Assembly (NCBI GenBank): GCA_903231505.1
Contig: CAFBRK010000133.1
Span: 1-64,000 of the forward strand
Direction of reading: 5' to 3'
Length of the DNA: 64,000 nucleotides
Source: Olavius algarvensis associated proteobacterium Delta 3
GTDB lineage: Bacteria; Desulfobacterota; Desulfobacteria; Desulfobacterales; CAFBRK01
Part shown: positions 54,483 to 63,766 of the stretch, one piece after another
How positions within the stretch are numbered: position 1 is the first letter of the stretch
Layout of the letters: each line of letters begins with the position of its first letter
The notes under the pieces: generated by a model
The model's input: the letters and a program-made list of their open reading frames with translations, nothing else
Database searches by the model: none
Told to the model about the DNA's origin: nothing
Position numbers and translations under genes: made by a program

Positions 54483-56645
54483 ATGCCTGAAGCGCTACTG
54501 AACATAGAACACCTCGACGCCTTCTACGGCAAAAGCCATGTCCTGCAGGGGGTAGATCTGCACGTCGGCCATGGCGAACTGGTCGTCGTGGTCGGCCGCA
54601 ACGGCATGGGCAAGACCACGCTGCTGAAATCGATCCTGGGATTGCCGCCGGTCACCCGGACCGGATCGATCGTTTTCGACAACCAGCAAACGGTCAAGAT
54701 GCCCACCAGTGACGTCGCCAACCTGGGGATCGGATACGTTCCCCAGGGGCGGATGCTGTTTCCCTCGCTGACAGTGGATGAACATCTGCGTTTTGCCTGG
54801 CACCACGGCGGGCAGAATTCCCAGTGGTCGGCCGAATCGGTCTATGACCTGTTTCCGGAACTGGAACAGCGCGCCCAGATTTCCGGCACCCTTCTCAGCG
54901 GCGGCGAGCAGCAGATGCTGGCCATCGGACGGGCGCTGGTCACCAATCCACTGCTGTTGATGATGGACGAGCCTTCCGAGGGCTTGTCCGTGGCGGTCAT
55001 CCAGAGGATGGAAGAGGTGTGCCGCCATTTAAGTGCCCATGGGATGGCCATTTTGCTGGTCGAGCAGAACCTGGACATGGCCCAGTCTCTCGCCGACCGT
55101 GCCTATATTGTCGTAAACGGCCGCATTGCCAAGGACATTTCAGCCGACGCACTGGCGGCGGACCGGACGATTCTGCAACAAGCGGTGGGAGTGACAGCGG
55201 CAGACACCGACGTGACCTTGTCGCCGCCCGCGGAACCGGAAGCGAAGGTGGACGCGGTGCCCGAGGCTCCGGCAGCCGAAGCGCTCCCCGACCAGGTCGT
55301 CGGGGCCACCGCGCCCACGCGATGGAGCGGCGCCGGCCTTCCCGAGGCACGGGCCCCGGAAAAACCGGCATCGACGCTCCCGGTGAGGGAACCCCGTTCC
55401 ACGGTATTGCCGGTATCCGTGGCCGACACCGTCGACCGGGTCGCCTACATCGCCGGGACCTTCGACACCAAAGCCCGGGATCTGCTGTTCATCAAGTCCT
55501 GTCTGGACCGCCAACGCCTGCGCACTGTCACCGTGGACCTGTCCACATCCCGTAAACCGTCCACGGCCGCCATCAGCCCCACGGAGGTCGCCCGTCACCA
55601 TCCGGACGGCATCGGGGCGGTGTTTACCGGTGACCGCGGAACGGCCGTGGCCGGCATGGCCCAGGCCTTCATCCGCTTCATGGCCGGGCGCCGCGACGTG
55701 GGTGGCCTCATCTCAGCCGGAGGCACCGGCGGTACAGCCCTGGCGACACCGGCGATGCGAAGCCTGCCGGTGGGCATCCCCAAAGTGATGGTGTCCACGG
55801 TGGCCTCGGGCAATGTGCGGCAATACGTGGGCCCTTCGGACATCTGCATGATGTATTCGGTCACCGACGTGGCCGGCATCAACCGCATCTCGGCCAGCGT
55901 ACTGGCCAATGCCGCCCATGCCCTGGCCGGCATGATCGGGTTTCGGCCGGCAGAGGACCGCTCCCGCTTGCCGGCCATCGGCCTGACCATGTTCGGTGTG
56001 ACCACGCCCTGCGTCCAGGCGGTGACCAAAGCCCTGAACATGCGCTATGACTGCCTGGTGTTTCACGCCACCGGCACCGGGGGCCAATCCATGGAGAAAC
56101 TGGCCGAGTCGGGGATGCTTGAGGGGGTCATCGACGTGACCACTACCGAGGTGGCCGATTTCACGGTGGGCGGCGTCATGAGCGCCGGGGAGGATCGCAT
56201 GGGGGCGATCATCCGCAGTAGAATTCCCTATGTGGGGTCCTGCGGGACCTTGGACATGGTCAATTTTGAAGCCATGGACACGGTGCCCCAGGAATTCAGG
56301 AACCGGAACCTCTATCAGCACAATCCCCAGGTCACCCTGATGCGCACCACCCCGGAGGAGAACCGGAAATTCGCCCTGTTCATCGCCGCCAAGCTCAACC
56401 AGATGGAGGGGCCGGTGCGCTTTTTGCTGCCCCTGAAAGGGGTGTCCCTGATCGATGCCCCCGGCAAACCGTTTCACGACCCTGAGGCCGACCGGATGCT
56501 GTTCGACACCCTGGAAAGCGAATTTCAACCGGGCCCCGATCGCCGGCTGATCAAACTCGATATGAACATCAACGACCCGGCCTTTGCCGAGGCGCTGGTC
56601 GACAACTTTTTGGACCTTATACCATCCGGTGCTTCCGGACGGTGA
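54483..56645 (+). CDS. LivF ATPase fused to a UPF0261 (Tm-1-like) domain
   Basis: A 720-aa fusion. Residues 1-235 are a LivF-type ABC ATPase (Walker [10 protein letters not shown], signature LLSGGEQQM, Walker [13 protein letters not shown]). A Pro/Ala-rich linker (about 240-315) joins it to a UPF0261 domain (about 320-718) with [42 protein letters not shown] and [29 protein letters not shown]0261 is the N-terminal half of the plant resistance protein Tm-1, where it binds ATP. The next gene encodes the second half of Tm-1, the TIM barrel. The cargo of the importer and the reaction of the UPF0261 part are unknown. Confidence 0.92.
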   Translation: MPEALLNIEHLDAFYGKSHVLQGVDLHVGHGELVVVVGRNGMGKTTLLKSILGLPPVTRTGSIVFDNQQTVKMPTSDVANLGIGYVPQGRMLFPSLTVDEHLRFAWHHGGQNSQWSAESVYDLFPELEQRAQISGTLLSGGEQQMLAIGRALVTNPLLLMMDEPSEGLSVAVIQRMEEVCRHLSAHGMAILLVEQNLDMAQSLADRAYIVVNGRIAKDISADALAADRTILQQAVGVTAADTDVTLSPPAEPEAKVDAVPEAPAAEALPDQVVGATAPTRWSGAGLPEARAPEKPASTLPVREPRSTVLPVSVADTVDRVAYIAGTFDTKARDLLFIKSCLDRQRLRTVTVDLSTSRKPSTAAISPTEVARHHPDGIGAVFTGDRGTAVAGMAQAFIRFMAGRRDVGGLISAGGTGGTALATPAMRSLPVGIPKVMVSTVASGNVRQYVGPSDICMMYSVTDVAGINRISASVLANAAHALAGMIGFRPAEDRSRLPAIGLTMFGVTTPCVQAVTKALNMRYDCLVFHATGTGGQSMEKLAESGMLEGVIDVTTTEVADFTVGGVMSAGEDRMGAIIRSRIPYVGSCGTLDMVNFEAMDTVPQEFRNRNLYQHNPQVTLMRTTPEENRKFALFIAAKLNQMEGPVRFLLPLKGVSLIDAPGKPFHDPEADRMLFDTLESEFQPGPDRRLIKLDMNINDPAFAEALVDNFLDLIPSGASGR

Positions 56646-56661
56646 TTCTCAGGAGATTATT

Positions 56662-57495
56662 ATGGCCCGTTTCACCCGACAACAGATTCTGGACCGACTC
56701 AATGCGAAGATCCGCAGCGGACAGCCCATCGTCGGCGGCGGCGCCGGCACCGGACTGTCGGCCAAATGCGAGGAAGCCGGCGGCATCGACCTGATCGTAA
56801 TTTATAATTCCGGCCGCTACCGCATGGCCGGCCGGGGGTCCCTGGCCGGGCTCATGCCTTACGGCAATGCCAACGACATCGTGATGGAGATGGCCCGGGA
56901 AGTGCTACCGGTGGCCCGCAACACCCCGGTGCTGGCCGGCGTCAACGGTACCGACCCCTTTTGCATCTTCGACCATTTCCTGGACCAGCTCAAGGCCGTG
57001 GGATTTGCCGGTGTGCAGAATTTCCCCACGGTGGGGCTTATCGACGGAACCTTCCGGCAAAACCTGGAGGAAACCGGGATGGGTTTTGATCTGGAGGTGG
57101 ACATGATCCGGCTGGCCCACGAGAAAGACCTGCTGACCACGCCCTACGTGTTTTCCGAAGACGATGCCGTTGCCATGACCGAGGCGGGTGCCGATGTTAT
57201 CGTCTGCCATCTGGGGCTGACCACCGGTGGCAACATCGGTGCCGACACGGCAAAGACCCTCGACGATTGTGTCGATGATATCAACGTCTGGAGCAACGCC
57301 GCACTCAAGAAGCGCCGGGACGTCGTTATCCTGTGTCACGGGGGCCCGATCTCCATGCCCGCGGATGCCGAGTACGTCCTGAAGCGATGTCCGCAGTGCA
57401 ACGGGTTCTACGGGGCATCCTCGATGGAGCGGCTGCCCACCGAGAAAGCCCTGACGGCCCAGACCCGGGAATTTGTAAACATCACGCGCAGCTGA
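56662..57495 (+). CDS. TIM-barrel phosphoenolpyruvate hydrolase-like protein (Tm-1 C-terminal-type)
   Basis: A 277-aa TIM-barrel protein of the family that forms the C-terminal half of Tm-1 and is annotated as PEP-hydrolase-like. Visible features: [60 protein letters not shown] and [19 protein letters not shown] lies 6 nt before the ATG at 56662. It lies 16 nt after the LivF-UPF0261 fusion, so the two Tm-1-like halves are made side by side and probably act together. The substrate is not known. Confidence 0.9.
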   Translation: MARFTRQQILDRLNAKIRSGQPIVGGGAGTGLSAKCEEAGGIDLIVIYNSGRYRMAGRGSLAGLMPYGNANDIVMEMAREVLPVARNTPVLAGVNGTDPFCIFDHFLDQLKAVGFAGVQNFPTVGLIDGTFRQNLEETGMGFDLEVDMIRLAHEKDLLTTPYVFSEDDAVAMTEAGADVIVCHLGLTTGGNIGADTAKTLDDCVDDINVWSNAALKKRRDVVILCHGGPISMPADAEYVLKRCPQCNGFYGASSMERLPTEKALTAQTREFVNITRS

Positions 57496-57592
57496 CGGTC
57501 GCCCGGTCCGGCCGGTCGCCCAAAACGGCAGTCCATGCAGGAACCCGGGATGCGCCGGCGCTGCGTGGTTTGTACCCCACAGGAGGAGTGCC

Positions 57593-59272
57593 ATGACTAT
57601 ATACGGGTGGGTTATTCTGGTGGTCGTCACCACGATCATCGTCATCGCGGTGGGGATCTGGTTCATGCGGTCCTTTTATCGTCGCTCGTCCAAGGAAATC
57701 GCCTTTGTCCGCACCGGACTGGGGGGGCAGAAAGTCGTCATCGACGGCGCCTGCTTTGTGTTTCCGATTTTTCACGACGTCACCGAGGTCTATCTCAATA
57801 CCCTGCGACTGTCGGTGGTCCGGGACAAGGAAGACGCATTGATCTCCAAGGACCGCATGCGCGTGGATGTGGCCGTGGATTTTTACATTCGGGTCCGGAA
57901 AGATCCCGAGAGCGTCACCGTCGCGGCGCAGACCCTCGGACGCAAGACGGGCAAACCCGATGAACTGCGCGAGATGATGTCCGGCAAATTCGTGGATGCC
58001 CTCCGGGCCACGGCCGCCGGCATGAATTTGGAAATGCTCCACGAGGAGCGGAGCCGGTTCGTTCAGTCCGTGGGGCAGGCGGTGGCCGAGTCCCTGACCA
58101 AGAACGGCTTCGAACTGGAGTCGGCCAGCCTGATCGACCTGGACCAGACCGACATGGAGTACTTCAACCCCTCCAACGCGGTCGATGCCGAGGGTTTGAC
58201 CCACCTCACGGACGAGATCGAACAGCGCAAGAAAACGCGCAACGACATCGAGCAGGACACCCTGATCCAGATCCGTACCAAGAACCTGGAAACCGAGCAG
58301 CTGAGCCTGGATATCGAGCGGGAGAGCGAATACGCCCGCCTGGCCCAGGAAAAGGAGCTGGAGTTCCGCCGGGCCGCGCAGCAGGCGGACCTGGTCCGGG
58401 AGCGCGCCGAGCGGAAGCGTGACGCCCAAGTGGCCGACATCATGGCCAACGAACAGATCGAAAAATCCCGCATCGCGTCCGATCTTCAACTCAAACAGGA
58501 CCGCATCGAGCAGGAGCGGGACATCGAGGCCATGGAGATCGAACGGCGCAAATCGATCGAGCTGGCCGAGCACACCCGAATTGTGGCCGTCGCCCAATCT
58601 TCCGAGGCCGAAACCGCGGCCCGCGCCCGGGCCGACACCGAACGGGCAAAGGCCATCCATGCCGAAGAGGCCATCTTCACGGCACGGGAGACCGCCCAGG
58701 CGGATCGTAAAAAGCAGGTGGAGCTGATCCTGACCGCCCTGGCGGTGGAAAAGGACCAGCTGCGGCAAAACACCCGTATTTCCACCGAAAAAGCGGTGGC
58801 CGCCGAGCAGGCGGAGATTGCGCGCATCGAGGCCGAAGCGTTTGCCGAGTCCGAAAAGACCCGGTCCAAAGCCTGGCAGGTTCGGAACCAGGTGCAATCC
58901 GAGGGGGTTCGGCTCATGGCCGAGGCCAACAATATCGCCAGTCCCGAGGCCCGTACCTCGGCGCTGCGGCTGCGTCTGGTGGACAAACTCGACGCCATCA
59001 TCCGCGAGAGCGTCAAGCCGATGGAAAAGATCGAAGGGATCAAGGTGGTCCACCTGGACGGCCTGACCACGCCAACCGGCGGCGGGTCTTCGGACAGTGA
59101 AGGGGGCCTCACCGACCGCCTTGTCAGCAGTGCTTTGCGCTACCGCGCCCAGGCCCCCATCGTGGATGCCCTGCTGGACGAAATCGGCATCGATGCCGGC
59201 GATCCCACCAAGATTGCCAGGCTGCTGGGGGATTTGAAGAAGGATCACCCCAAAGAGGACAAGGAGACATAA
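57593..59272 (+). CDS. Flotillin-like SPFH-domain protein
   Basis: A 559-aa membrane-scaffold protein. It has an N-terminal membrane helix (GWVILVVVTTIIVIAVGIWFM), an SPFH/band-7 domain (about residues 30-200) and a long coiled coil rich in Glu, Ala, Gln and Arg (about 205-500), as in flotillin/YqiK proteins. AGGAGGAG precedes the ATG. Flotillins organise membrane microdomains and associated transporters, which would fit its place in this ABC operon, but no interaction is shown. Confidence 0.9.
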   Translation: MTIYGWVILVVVTTIIVIAVGIWFMRSFYRRSSKEIAFVRTGLGGQKVVIDGACFVFPIFHDVTEVYLNTLRLSVVRDKEDALISKDRMRVDVAVDFYIRVRKDPESVTVAAQTLGRKTGKPDELREMMSGKFVDALRATAAGMNLEMLHEERSRFVQSVGQAVAESLTKNGFELESASLIDLDQTDMEYFNPSNAVDAEGLTHLTDEIEQRKKTRNDIEQDTLIQIRTKNLETEQLSLDIERESEYARLAQEKELEFRRAAQQADLVRERAERKRDAQVADIMANEQIEKSRIASDLQLKQDRIEQERDIEAMEIERRKSIELAEHTRIVAVAQSSEAETAARARADTERAKAIHAEEAIFTARETAQADRKKQVELILTALAVEKDQLRQNTRISTEKAVAAEQAEIARIEAEAFAESEKTRSKAWQVRNQVQSEGVRLMAEANNIASPEARTSALRLRLVDKLDAIIRESVKPMEKIEGIKVVHLDGLTTPTGGGSSDSEGGLTDRLVSSALRYRAQAPIVDALLDEIGIDAGDPTKIARLLGDLKKDHPKEDKET

Positions 59273-59275
59273 CCC

Positions 59276-59716
59276 ATGGTCAAGGTCTATCGGTCCACGG
59301 TCCTGGACGCCCCGGCCGATCGGGTGTGGCGGGACCTTCGTGATTTCAACGGGCTGGCCAACTGGCATCCGTCGATCGCATTGAGCCGCATCGAAAAGGG
59401 CCACCCGGCCGACAAGGTCGGTTGCGTGAGAAACCTCCAGCTCAAGGACGGCGCCCGGATCCGGGAACAACTCCTGTCCCTGTCGGACTACGACTTCTCC
59501 TGCATGTACGCCATCCTGGACAGCCCCATGGATATGAGCGATTACGTGGCCACCCTGCGGCTGCTGCCCGTTACCGAGGGCAACCGCTGCTTCATCGAGT
59601 GGTCTGCAGAATTCGAATGCCGGCCGGAACAGGTAACGGAACTGACGGACACGGTCGGCGAGGGGATGTTTCAGACCGGATTCGACGCATTGAAGAAACG
59701 TTACGGACAGCGATGA
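59276..59716 (+). CDS. SRPBCC (START-like) protein
   Basis: A 146-aa hydrophobic-ligand binding fold of the SRPBCC/MxaD-like polyketide cyclase type. It starts VYRSTVLDAPADRVWRDLRDFNGLANWHP, a classic opening of the family, and ends in a long C-terminal helix (GMFQTGFDALKKRYG). It starts 3 nt after the flotillin stop and overlaps the next gene by 4 nt. The ligand is unknown. Confidence 0.88.
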   Translation: MVKVYRSTVLDAPADRVWRDLRDFNGLANWHPSIALSRIEKGHPADKVGCVRNLQLKDGARIREQLLSLSDYDFSCMYAILDSPMDMSDYVATLRLLPVTEGNRCFIEWSAEFECRPEQVTELTDTVGEGMFQTGFDALKKRYGQR

Positions 59717-61203
59717 AAATCACCGTCAACAGGTCGGCCGTTATTGACGCCCCCATCGATCGGGTGTGGGCGGTGCTGCGCGATTTCAACAGTCACGAGC
59801 AGTGGCACCCGGCTGTCGACCGCAGCGAGATGGAAAACGATGCCGGCGGCGACGTTGTCGGATCCGTGCGGCGATTTTGCCTCGCCGGCGGTTCCGAGCT
59901 GCGCGAGCAGCTTTTGAGCCACAGCGATCGGGAGCACACCTTGACGTACTGCATCCTCGACTCGCCGTTGCCTCTGTTGGACTACGTGGCGACGGTGCGC
60001 CTGAAGCCGGTGACCGACGGGAACCGGACGTTCTGGGAATGGCGTTCCCGGTTTCGGGCCCCGGGCGATCGCGCCGGCGAACTGGAGGGCCTGGTCGGCC
60101 GGCAGATATACGAGGCGGGATTTACCGGGCTGCGGACATTTCTGGCAGACGAGGGGGCACTCGCGCGGCCGGAGCCTCCCGGAGCTTCACCGCCTGTCGT
60201 CGAGACCGTTGAAGGCGAATTACTGCCGTCGAGAGCCGTGACGGTGACGGATCACGGAGGCCCGGATCTTCTCTTGCTGAGCGATGTGACGGTCCCTGCG
60301 CCGGACCCGCAGGAAGTGCGCATCCGCCAGACGGCCATAGCGGTGAACTACCTGGATATCGGGCATCGCCGGGGGATCGTCCCCGGGCTCGAGCTGCCCG
60401 GGACTCCGGGTGTGGAAGGGGTAGGGGAGATTGTCGACGTGGGGGCACAGGTCAACGGCCTGTTCCCGGGAGACCGTGTGGCCTATATGGCCCGAGCCCC
60501 CGGGGCTTACGCCGGCATCCGCTGCGTCGATGCCGGCGCCTGCATCCCCCTGCCCGCCGGCGTATCTGACAAGGACGCGTCCACCCTGCTCAAGGGCGTT
60601 ACGGCGGCGCTTTTGCTCGGACGTGTCTTCAGGGCCGCCCCAGGCGAAACGATCCTGATCCAGGCGGTGGCCGGCGGCCTTGGCCACCTGCTTAGCCAAT
60701 GGGCAAAATCCATGGATCTTATCGTCATCGGCACGGTATCCAGCACTGAAAAGGCCAGGTTCAGCCGGGACCACGGCTGCGACCACCCCATCGTTATCGA
60801 AGACGCCCGCCCGCTCCAGGCCGATGTCATGCGCATTACCAACGGGCGCGGGGTTGACCACTGGGTCCACAGCAGCGGCGCCCGGGGGCTCGACGACGCG
60901 CTTGCCTGCCTGTCCCGCTGCGGGCACTGCGCGGTTATCGGCGGCCGCGACGGACAGCCCATTTCCCTGGACGTAAACCTGTTGAAGCAGCGGTCCCTGA
61001 CCGTGTCGGCCCCGGTCTGTTTCGACTACACTGACGATCGCCCATACCTGCACCGACTCGCCCACCAGCTCTTCGCAAAGATCCAAAACCGCACGATCAT
61101 CCCCGCCATCGAAACCTTTCCCCTGGGCAAGGCCTCCGACGCCCATCGTAAAATAGAATCCCGCCAGACCACGGGAACCGTCGTCCTGATTCCCGACAAA
61201 TAA
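59713..61203 (+). CDS. SRPBCC domain fused to a quinone oxidoreductase-like MDR enzyme
   Basis: A 496-aa fusion. Residues 1-150 are a second SRPBCC domain (VNRSAVIDAPIDRVWAVLRDFNSHEQWHP), similar to the preceding protein and probably its duplicate. Residues about 165-496 are a zinc-free medium-chain dehydrogenase of the quinone oxidoreductase type, with AVNYLDIGHRRGIVPGLELPGTPGVEGVGE and the dinucleotide site AVAGGLGHLL. The true start is 59713 (overlapping the previous stop as ATGA), not the ORF opening at 59422. A START-type ligand pocket joined to a reductase suggests handling of a hydrophobic or aromatic compound; this is inference. Confidence 0.88.
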   Translation: MKITVNRSAVIDAPIDRVWAVLRDFNSHEQWHPAVDRSEMENDAGGDVVGSVRRFCLAGGSELREQLLSHSDREHTLTYCILDSPLPLLDYVATVRLKPVTDGNRTFWEWRSRFRAPGDRAGELEGLVGRQIYEAGFTGLRTFLADEGALARPEPPGASPPVVETVEGELLPSRAVTVTDHGGPDLLLLSDVTVPAPDPQEVRIRQTAIAVNYLDIGHRRGIVPGLELPGTPGVEGVGEIVDVGAQVNGLFPGDRVAYMARAPGAYAGIRCVDAGACIPLPAGVSDKDASTLLKGVTAALLLGRVFRAAPGETILIQAVAGGLGHLLSQWAKSMDLIVIGTVSSTEKARFSRDHGCDHPIVIEDARPLQADVMRITNGRGVDHWVHSSGARGLDDALACLSRCGHCAVIGGRDGQPISLDVNLLKQRSLTVSAPVCFDYTDDRPYLHRLAHQLFAKIQNRTIIPAIETFPLGKASDAHRKIESRQTTGTVVLIPDK

Positions 61204-61630
61204 ACGCCCCCGATCTCTCTCATCTCGTCCTGTCGCAGTTGAAGCGAATATTTTTATTTATGGAATCCCGTATCCTCTGCCTGCCCGGTAACATTGTTTT
61301 ATGGAATCTCAACAAATTCTACTATTTCGAGTCTTTCCCCGATGCCAGTATCAGCTCAATTCGTGCTTCCGTTTATCTTCTATCTGTTCCGGGTGGCTGT
61401 GATCCGGTTTCATAGCAGCGCCCTGGCCAGCACCGGTTTACCCAGCCGACCACTTCGTCTTGTATAAGCAAGAATAAGATCAAAGTGAGGTTGCCGGACT
61501 CAAAAATTTTATAAATTCTTCTGCATACCAGAACCAGGTCAAGGGAAACAGCCATTATTACCTGATGGTCAAAATTTTTGAATTTCAAGGGAGATCTTCC
61601 TACGAGATAGCACACACCTACTTGAAGGCC

Positions 61631-62002
61631 TCATGGCAAGTAGAACATGATCAACCCGTAACGTGGGCAAATTATGCTTCCATGTTTCCCGTGGGAATGT
61701 AAAGGACACGCGAGCTGTTGAATCTCTTGTTGAGCCCTCTGACGTTTAATGCAATTTGGAACATATCCAGGCCGGTATGTTCTTGCGTTTGTCCGGTTTT
61801 GAGCGGTGTCATGCCAATGGACCGCAACATCGGCGTAAGTGGGCCGATTGCGTGTGGCTTCTCGACGGATGGTGGTGTGATGCCGGCCCGGTCTTATGCC
61901 AATCTCTCGATAGTTCAGCCCGTAAGAGTCCAAATGATAGATGACATAGCGCTCCTCAAGTGCTAAATGACAACTGGGCCTATTGGGCTCTTTCGGATGC
62001 AA
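61631..62002 (-). pseudogene. IS30-family transposase remnant
   Basis: A 123-codon frame whose first 60 codons resemble the N-terminal helix-turn-helix of IS30 transposases (HLALEERYVIYHLDSYGLNYREIGIRPGRHHTTIRREATRN). The DDE catalytic domain is missing, so it is a decayed fragment. I could not find the terminal inverted repeats. The surrounding 61204-62185 has no other gene. Confidence 0.75.
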
Positions 62003-62185
62003 GGTGGGTGGTGCTTTCTCACATCACCGGAACACCTGTGATGTCCTCCATACAGTTGATCGGTGCACTCTGAAGTCGAATCGACCAGAGTCCCTGGTCG
62101 TTGAAGAAGATTAAATTACGGTCCCTCCATAACCGGAAGTGCTGATGCAGGAGACAATCTTACCCACTTTATAAGGAAAGGAAAA
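62003..62185. other. Upstream region of the secreted protein
   Basis: About 180 nt next to the IS30 remnant with no gene. AAGGAAAGGA at the end is the ribosome site of the secreted protein. Confidence 0.3.
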
Positions 62186-63712
62186 ATGGCTATGTCAAGG
62201 CAATTGCGGCTGCCGGCAATTATTCTCGCCACGGTCTTCTTCGTATTTTCCGATCCCGCGACGGCTCAAGAACATCACAATGATATATTTTCCGTTTTGA
62301 CCATCGAGCGCCAGAACGAGATCCAGGGTGTGGTGGATGATCATTATTACTGGCTCGAATATGTATACAGCAATGTCTCTCAAGAAGCAGATGATTCATT
62401 TCTTGGAAAAGTCAGGAGTGTGTTTGTCGACAACGACAAGAAAATTGTTTTTCAGATTCAACAGGAAATCCTGGCAGGGGATAAACCGCTGGTCAAAGCG
62501 TCCAAGATATTGAGCGTGTTCGATAGAAACGAAGAACTTATCGGGAGTGATATCCGATACAGGGACACCATCATTTCCGGGAGAAGATTTCAAAATTCAG
62601 ATCGAATCCGGATCAGGGCATCATTGAGTGAGGTGACAACGGAACGTGCCGCGACACTCAAACTGGTAATTGATGAGCTCAATGCCGTCCCACTGGTCAC
62701 ATCGTTCACACAAGGTTATCTCACTGTCGCCTCGACGATCATCGATGCGATCACGGGGGTTACCGCGGGGCCTTCCGAGAAAAGAAAAATAGGGACCTAT
62801 ACCATTCACGGTGTCGGTGAACTGGCAAAGACCGAGTTTGTCGCCATCGTGGCAAAAGGGGATGAGAGTAAATACAGGGCGTTGATAAGCAATCCCGGCA
62901 GCATCCCGAAAACACCGAACGAACTCAATGCAGCGGACAGATCGCGTCTTCCGAGTATGGTGTTGATGAGAGTGCAGTTTAAAAAATCGCTCTACTCGCC
63001 AACGCAGATTCTTTCCGCCAACTCACCGGTTCGACCACTTATCGAAAACGAAATTAAAGCCATTGCCCAGGGGCAGAACAACTACGAGAAAGCTAAAGAA
63101 TGTGTTCAGCTCCGGTCAGCTCTAAGATATTTGGGACCGCTCACATCAACGGACGAAGGGTATGCCGCTATGGCAGCCCTGAAGGACGCCGGCTACGACC
63201 CTGAGCGGACCGTTCAGCATGAAAATGTGGGCTGCCTTACCTACCAGGAGATCGAAGATGCACGGGCTGCAGGCTTTGAATGGGGAAATTGTAATTCCGT
63301 TTCTTGTCGCGTGGCAAAACAGTACATCAACAATTGGGTATTCGGCAGGGACTCCGGTGTGAGCGCCGATGTTATCAACTGGGAAGCTGTGCTCGGCGGC
63401 GATGTCATTGATGGATCCGGTAATGAATCGCAATTGCGCCAGGCCCTGAAGCTTCGGAGGCGCTACGGAGACATCGAGCATCATAAAACCTACCGGAATG
63501 CCGTTTCATACAACGTCATCGGTGCCATGTTTGGTAAAAAAGAAAATGTGAATTGCGTCTATGATGTCGAGGTCTCTGTAGGACTCCGAAAATTTGCTGA
63601 TGTATGGAGAGTGGATAGTGTGATCGTTTCCGAGACGGGTAGAGTCTTCAAAGAGGACGGTTTACCGCCATCCAGCAACTACAACAACCTCCCAAAGTGT
63701 TCTGAGCCATAA
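62186..63712 (+). CDS. Secreted protein of unknown family
   Basis: A 508-aa protein with a Sec signal peptide (LRLPAIILATVFFVFSDPATAQ, cleavage near ATA-QE). The mature part has no recognised domain. It contains five or six Cys in its second half, including CVQLRS, GCLTYQE, GNCNSVSCRVA and NVNCVYD, which could form disulfides. The N-terminal half has a beta-strand-like pattern. Codon usage is a little lower in GC than that of the neighbours, and it lies next to an IS remnant, so it may have been acquired. No function is proposed. Confidence 0.7.
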   Translation: MAMSRQLRLPAIILATVFFVFSDPATAQEHHNDIFSVLTIERQNEIQGVVDDHYYWLEYVYSNVSQEADDSFLGKVRSVFVDNDKKIVFQIQQEILAGDKPLVKASKILSVFDRNEELIGSDIRYRDTIISGRRFQNSDRIRIRASLSEVTTERAATLKLVIDELNAVPLVTSFTQGYLTVASTIIDAITGVTAGPSEKRKIGTYTIHGVGELAKTEFVAIVAKGDESKYRALISNPGSIPKTPNELNAADRSRLPSMVLMRVQFKKSLYSPTQILSANSPVRPLIENEIKAIAQGQNNYEKAKECVQLRSALRYLGPLTSTDEGYAAMAALKDAGYDPERTVQHENVGCLTYQEIEDARAAGFEWGNCNSVSCRVAKQYINNWVFGRDSGVSADVINWEAVLGGDVIDGSGNESQLRQALKLRRRYGDIEHHKTYRNAVSYNVIGAMFGKKENVNCVYDVEVSVGLRKFADVWRVDSVIVSETGRVFKEDGLPPSSNYNNLPKCSEP

Positions 63713-63766
63713 TGGGGAGCCGAGTGGGGTGAGCAAGAAAAATCGATAAACGATGGAGCAGGCTAT

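Noticed and set aside
57482..59470. A 662-codon minus-strand frame opposite the flotillin gene
   Set aside because: Long antisense frame made by the Glu/Ala/Arg-rich coiled-coil codons; the flotillin has an N-terminal helix, SPFH domain and good ribosome site.
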